Below are positions 59,863 through 64,000 of a stretch of 64,000 nt of DNA, in pieces (the stretch's first letter is position 1; each line of letters opens with the position of its first letter). Below the pieces are notes generated by a model, which ran no database searches, was not told the origin of the DNA, and saw only the letters and a list, made by a program, of their open reading frames with translations. The stretch spans positions 5,704,001 through 5,768,000 of the forward strand of contig NZ_CAXUQL020000001.1 in the NCBI RefSeq assembly GCF_964253035.1, given 5' to 3'. This stretch comes from Pseudorhodoferax sp032153935 (GTDB lineage Bacteria > Pseudomonadota > Gammaproteobacteria > Burkholderiales > Burkholderiaceae_C). The translations under genes were made by a program, and so were the position numbers.

Positions 59863-62619
59863 ATGCGCAGTCCCTACCCGTCCAGCCCCTCCGCGCCAGC
59901 GCGCGTGCTCGAGCCCATCGCCAGCACCAAGCTGCAGCCGCCGCGCGGCCGCCGCCTGATGGCACGCGACGCGCTGCTGGCGCGCATGCTGGAGGCGCGC
60001 CGCAAGCGCTGCGTGGTGGTGCAGGGCCCGGCCGGCAGCGGCAAGACCAGCACGTTGGTGGCCTGGCGCCAGGCCCTGCTGTCGCTGGACTTCGACGTCG
60101 CCTGGCTGTCGTTGGCGGCCGAGGACGACGAGCTCACGCGCTTCTTCGACTGCCTGCTGGCCAGCCTGGCCGAGGTCGATCCGGCGCTGGTCGGCGAGAC
60201 CGCCCGGCTGCTGGGCCGCGACAGCGAGGAGTCGGCCGTCGAGCACTGGGTCATCACGCTGGTGCAAAGCATCGCCGCCCGCCCGCGCGAGCTGGTGCTG
60301 ATGGTCGATGACCTGCAGCACCTGGAGGACCCGCGCATCTTCCAGGCCCTGCAATGGCTGCTGGACTACGCGCCGGCGCAGCTGCACCTGGTGCTGGGCT
60401 CGCGCAGCGCGCTGCCGCTGTCGCTGGCCCGGCTACGCGCCCAGGGCGCGCTGCAGGAGTTCGACCTGCGCGACCTGCGCTTCTCGGCCGAGGAGTCCGA
60501 ACGCTTCCTGCGCGAACAGCTGGGCAACATCGCCCAGCGCGACGCCCAGCTGCTGCACGAGCTGACCGACGGCTGGGTCGCCGGCCTGCAGCTGTTCGCG
60601 GTCGACCTCAAGGCCAAGCAGGGCGCCGGCTTCGCGCGCGTGCAGGTGCGCGATCCACAGGCCTTCGCCACCTACTTCGAGCGCGAGGTGCTGGGCCACC
60701 TGGCGCCCGACGACCTGGCCCTGCTCACGCGCGCGGCCGGCTGCAACCGCTTCTGCGCCTCGCTGTGCGCCGCGCTGACGGGCCAGCCCCATGCGGTGGC
60801 GCACATGGCCGCGCGCCTGAGCCACCTGGACAGCGAAAGCCTGTTCATCAGCCAGGTGCGCAGCCACGACCGCGAGAGCTGGTACCGCGTGCACCCCTTG
60901 CTGCGCGAGGTGCTGCTGACGCACCTGGCCGCGCTGCCCGAGCCCGAGCGGCGCGCGCTGCACGGCACGGCCTGGCGCTGGTTCGACGCCCACGGCCACA
61001 TCGACGAAGCCGTGCGGCATGCGGTGCAGGCCGGCGACGCCCAGGCCGCGGCCGACCTCGTGGAAAGCATTGCGCCCAGTCTGCTGGCACGCGGCGCGCT
61101 GAGCCAGCTGGCCGGCCTGGTGCACCGGCTGCCGGCCGAGCAGGTGCGCCAGCGCATCGGCCTGCGTCTGCTGCTGGCCAACCTGCAGCTGTACGCGCGC
61201 AACCTCGACGCGCTGGAGCAGAGCCTGCGCGAGATGGAGGCCGACCCCGCAGCGATGGACGCGCGCCAGCAATACCGCCTGACCCTGCTGCGCGGCGGCC
61301 TGGCACTGCAGCGCGACGACACCAACGCGGTGCTGGCGATCCAGGCCGCGCTGGAGGCCATCCCCGACGACGCCGATGCCTACGCGCTGGCCGGCCGCGG
61401 CCATGTGCTGGCCTGGATGCACATGAACCGCGGCGAGTTCGAACGCGCACGCGCCGTGTTGGCCGACAGCGCCGCACGCGGCGTCGGCCTGGGCCGGCTG
61501 CTGGTCGGGCGCTGCCTGGAAGGGATGAGCTACGCACTCGAAGGCCGCATGACCGAGGCCGAGCACCGGCTGCGCGAAGCGCTGCAGGAAGCCGAGAGCG
61601 ACCCCTTGGTCGACGTGGGCGTGGCCTGCGTGGCGGCCGGCCTGCTCAGCGACACGCTGTACGAGTCCAACGAGCTGGAGGCCGCAGCGCGGCTGATCGA
61701 GCCGCGCATCGAACTGCTGGAGCGCACCTCCATCCCCGACGCCGTGGTCCGCGCGCTGGTCGTGCTGGCCCATGCGCACTGGCTGGGCGGCCGCCGGCTG
61801 GAAGGCCTGGCCACGCTGGAGCGGCTGGAGGACTACGGCAGCCGCCAGCACCTGGACCGCGTGCTCTCGCATGCGCTGCTGCTGCGCCTGCGCTGGCATC
61901 TGCGCCAGGGCGAGACACCGCAGGCCCAGGAGCTGCTGGACCGCCTCGTCGCGCTCGGCGAGCGCCATGTGGGCGGCGGGCGCGGCGCGGCCGGCGAGAT
62001 CCGCGGCAACGTGCTGCGCGCCCGCGTCGAGATGTGCCTGCACTGGAACGACTTCGGTGCCGCGCTGGACCTGCTGCGGCCAGCCGCCGCGCACGCCGAG
62101 GCCACCGGCCGCGGCCGCCGCGCCGCCAGCCTGCAGCTGCAGATCGCGCTGGCCGAGCGCGGCCTGGGCCACGCCGACGCCGCGCGCCAGCACCTGCTGC
62201 AGGCGCTGCGCCTGGGCCACCGCCTGGGCCTCATGCGCTGCCTGCTGGACCTGTCGCCCGATGTGCCGCAGGTGCTGCAGACCGCGCTCGACGCAGGCGC
62301 GCTCGACCCGGTGCTGGGCTTCTACGCGCAGCGCCTGCTGGCCGCGGCGCAGCAGACGCAGCAGCGTGCCCAGCCGGCCCGGCCCGCAGCCGGCGACGGC
62401 AGCGCGCTGGACAGCATCAGCGAACGCGAACGCGAGGTGCTGGCGCTGGTGGCCCAGGCCATGCCGAACAAGAAGATCGCGCGCGTGCTGGGCGTCACGC
62501 CGCACACCGTCAAGTGGCATCTGCGCAAGATCTACGGCAAGCTCGGTGTCGCCGAGCGCGACGAGGCCGTGGCCCGCATGCGCGACCTCGAGACCCGGGA
62601 ATTCCCCAGGCCCTCCTGA
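59863..62619 (+). CDS. Large LuxR-type ATP-binding regulator (MalT/AlkS-like)
   Basis: Transcriptional activator of 918 residues of the LAL/STAND class. Walker A GPAGSGKTS at 55-63, Walker B near LVLMVDDLQHL, then helical winged domain and TPR-like solenoid (about 350-830), and a C-terminal LuxR HTH (about 850-905: SISEREREVLALVAQ, then NKKIARVLGVTPHTVKWHL). MalT and AlkS, of the same build, are activated by inducer plus ATP. Placed between the racemase and a Bug gene, it is the best candidate for binding the repeated 43-bp elements. Confidence 0.9.
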   Translation: MRSPYPSSPSAPARVLEPIASTKLQPPRGRRLMARDALLARMLEARRKRCVVVQGPAGSGKTSTLVAWRQALLSLDFDVAWLSLAAEDDELTRFFDCLLASLAEVDPALVGETARLLGRDSEESAVEHWVITLVQSIAARPRELVLMVDDLQHLEDPRIFQALQWLLDYAPAQLHLVLGSRSALPLSLARLRAQGALQEFDLRDLRFSAEESERFLREQLGNIAQRDAQLLHELTDGWVAGLQLFAVDLKAKQGAGFARVQVRDPQAFATYFEREVLGHLAPDDLALLTRAAGCNRFCASLCAALTGQPHAVAHMAARLSHLDSESLFISQVRSHDRESWYRVHPLLREVLLTHLAALPEPERRALHGTAWRWFDAHGHIDEAVRHAVQAGDAQAAADLVESIAPSLLARGALSQLAGLVHRLPAEQVRQRIGLRLLLANLQLYARNLDALEQSLREMEADPAAMDARQQYRLTLLRGGLALQRDDTNAVLAIQAALEAIPDDADAYALAGRGHVLAWMHMNRGEFERARAVLADSAARGVGLGRLLVGRCLEGMSYALEGRMTEAEHRLREALQEAESDPLVDVGVACVAAGLLSDTLYESNELEAAARLIEPRIELLERTSIPDAVVRALVVLAHAHWLGGRRLEGLATLERLEDYGSRQHLDRVLSHALLLRLRWHLRQGETPQAQELLDRLVALGERHVGGGRGAAGEIRGNVLRARVEMCLHWNDFGAALDLLRPAAAHAEATGRGRRAASLQLQIALAERGLGHADAARQHLLQALRLGHRLGLMRCLLDLSPDVPQVLQTALDAGALDPVLGFYAQRLLAAAQQTQQRAQPARPAAGDGSALDSISEREREVLALVAQAMPNKKIARVLGVTPHTVKWHLRKIYGKLGVAERDEAVARMRDLETREFPRPS

Positions 62620-62757
62620 GGCCGAACTAGCCACCCCGGGTAGCGCCCGCACGCGCGCCGTTCTCCATCATCGAAGCCATCCGGTGCGCAGGCCCAGCGC
62701 CGCACGCCGGACCACCACAACGCCGACGCCGCCTGGGCGCCCGATGGAGACACCACC

Positions 62758-63717
62758 ATGATTCGTTCCGTGCTGCGCTGCCTGCTGCTCGCCTGCCTGG
62801 CCGCGCTCCCACCCGCCTGGGCCGAGGGCTTCCCGTCCAGGCCGCTGCGCTTCATCTCGCCGGTCGGCCCCGGCAGCAGCGGCGACACGATCACGCGCTT
62901 CGTCGCCGAGCGCACGGCCAAGCTGCTGGGCCAGCCCAGCTTCGTCGAGAACCGGCCCGGCGCCGGCCAGAGCGTGGCCGCGCAGGCGCTGCTGTCCGCG
63001 CCGGCCGACGGCTACAGCCTGCTGCTGGTCTCGCCCGGCTCCATGGTCATCAACCCGCTCGTCGACAACCCGCCGGCCTACGACGTGCGCGAGCTGCTGC
63101 CGCTGGTGAATGCCGCGCGCGCCAGCGTGGCACTGGTCACCGGCGCCGGGTCGAAGTACGCGACGGCCACCGCGCTGCTGGATGCGGCCCGCCGCGCGCC
63201 GGGCAGCGTGAGCCTGGCCAACTACGGCACCACCTACCGGCTCGGCGGACTGGCGCTGCAGCAGCAGGCCGGCGTGCGCTTCAACGAGGTGCCGTACAAG
63301 ACCGGCGCGCAGATGCTGACCGACGCCATCGGCGGCCAGATCGACGCCGCGCTGACCGACCTGGGCGGTGCGCTGCCGCTGATCCGCAGCGGCAAGCTGC
63401 GCGCGCTGGCCGTGGCGAACCGCGAGCGCCACACCGCGCTGCCCGAAGTGCCCACGCTGCGCGAAAGCGGCCTGCCCGACTACGAACTCACGATCTGGGT
63501 CGGCTTCGCGATCCGCAGTGGCACGCCGGCGCCCGTGGCGCAGCGGCTCGAGGCCACGCTGCTGCAGGTGCTGGCCCAGCCCGAGTTCGCCGAGACCGCC
63601 CAGCGCGCCGCCAACATGGAGGTGATGGGCCAGGACAGCCGCGCCTTTCGCGCCCAGATCGACGCCGACACCCAGCGCTACCGCGCGTTCGCCCCCAGCC
63701 TGGCGGCGCAGCGCTGA
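62758..63717 (+). CDS. Bug-family substrate-binding protein
   Basis: Periplasmic binding protein of 319 residues with a clean signal peptide (LLLACLAALPPAWA). Blocks: PLRFISPVGPGSSGDTITRF, FVENRPGAGQSVAAQALL, NYGTTYRLGGLALQQQ, NEVPYKTGAQMLTDAIGGQID. The PYKG motif reads PYKTG. 138 bp after the LuxR-type gene and 29 bp before the SDR. It may serve the racemase/hydratase group. Confidence 0.87.
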   Translation: MIRSVLRCLLLACLAALPPAWAEGFPSRPLRFISPVGPGSSGDTITRFVAERTAKLLGQPSFVENRPGAGQSVAAQALLSAPADGYSLLLVSPGSMVINPLVDNPPAYDVRELLPLVNAARASVALVTGAGSKYATATALLDAARRAPGSVSLANYGTTYRLGGLALQQQAGVRFNEVPYKTGAQMLTDAIGGQIDAALTDLGGALPLIRSGKLRALAVANRERHTALPEVPTLRESGLPDYELTIWVGFAIRSGTPAPVAQRLEATLLQVLAQPEFAETAQRAANMEVMGQDSRAFRAQIDADTQRYRAFAPSLAAQR

Positions 63718-63746
63718 CCCCCATTCACACCCACAAGGAAGACAGC

Positions 63747-64000
63747 ATGACTGCACTGTGCAAAGACCGCATCGTCGCCATCACCGGAGCCGGCCGTGGA
63801 CTGGGCCGCGAATACGCGCTGGCGTTCGCGCGCCAGGGCGCCAAGGTGGTCGTCAACGACCTGGGCGCGCAGCCCGACGGCAGCGGCAGGGCCAGCGGCC
63901 CGGCGCAGGAGGTCGTGGCCGAAATCCAGGCCCTGGGCGGCCAGGCCGTGGCGAATACCGACGATGTGTCCGACTTCGAAGGCGCGCGCCGCCTGGTGCA
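63747..64000 (+). CDS. Short-chain dehydrogenase, MFE-2-like, partial
   Basis: N-terminal 84 residues of an SDR cut by the window edge. Cofactor motif AITGAGRGLGREYALAFA and VVVNDLGAQPDGSG, with an insert between beta2 and helix 3, are characteristic of the 3-hydroxyacyl-CoA dehydrogenase of peroxisomal multifunctional enzyme type 2 and its bacterial relatives. It would oxidise the (R)-3-hydroxyacyl-CoA made by the MaoC-type hydratases of this region. RBS AAGGAA lies before the ATG. Confidence 0.85.
   Translation, partial: MTALCKDRIVAITGAGRGLGREYALAFARQGAKVVVNDLGAQPDGSGRASGPAQEVVAEIQALGGQAVANTDDVSDFEGARRLV

Noticed and set aside
62620..62757. CTAGCCACCCCGGGTAG-like imperfect palindrome after the LuxR-type gene
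   Set aside because: Imperfect, single copy and unlike the repeated 43-bp element.

Overview
The window is high-GC DNA (close to 70% by eye) with dense, tightly packed genes. The gene content (many orphan tripartite-tricarboxylate 'Bug' binding proteins, CaiB/BaiF CoA-transferases, class II DAHP synthase, PhnZ-type phosphonate genes, E. coli-like LexA operator) points to a soil or water betaproteobacterium of the order Burkholderiales, most likely Comamonadaceae (Variovorax/Acidovorax-like). This is an inference from gene families, not a database match.

Region 1 (1-3458) is a 2-aminoethylphosphonate locus: a cut-off AEP-binding protein, a divergent GntR regulator with a palindromic operator, the PhnZ oxygenase and an EamA permease, followed by a GAF-domain protein. 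Region 2 (3541-7931) is a LysR/sulfatase/Bug/sulfatase operon whose last sulfatase has lost its C-terminus. Region 3 (7932-13226) holds a MITE-like element, a broken GNAT gene, a D-lactate dehydrogenase-like gene, a nitroreductase, a tandem glycine riboswitch in front of a DadA-type amino-acid dehydrogenase, and a YncE-like lipoprotein behind a Fur-like palindrome.

Region 4 (13227-35079) is mostly core and housekeeping: tannase-family esterase, MarR, both fumarase classes, an intradiol-dioxygenase-like lipoprotein, a two-component system, glutamate racemase, phenylalanine hydroxylase, 4-hydroxyphenylpyruvate dioxygenase, DAHP synthase, tRNA-Cys and tRNA-Leu, a patatin lipoprotein and a DmpA-type peptidase. 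Its most unusual gene is a 116-residue protein at 28028-28378: it has an N-terminal sliding-clamp-binding motif and a perfect LexA box directly upstream, so it may be an undescribed SOS-response factor.

Region 5 (35105-64000) is an accessory acyl-CoA catabolic island. It contains two AMP-forming ligases, two CaiB-type CoA-transferases, an AMACR-type racemase, four acyl-CoA dehydrogenases (two adjacent and possibly heteromeric), several hot-dog hydratases, an enoyl-CoA hydratase, short-chain dehydrogenases and an SCP-x thiolase-like protein paired with a DUF35 protein, resembling the Ltp2/DUF35 retro-aldolase of steroid side-chain degradation. Five intact Bug proteins and three Bug remnants or internally deleted copies are interspersed. 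Regulators are IclR, LysR and a MalT/AlkS-like LuxR ATPase. A 43-bp sequence is repeated in front of both right-hand CoA-transferase/racemase genes and is a candidate shared operator. Together the genes look like import, CoA activation, racemisation, dehydrogenation, hydration and retro-aldol or thiolytic cleavage of methyl-branched (isoprenoid- or steroid-like) carboxylic acids. The actual substrate cannot be read from this window.
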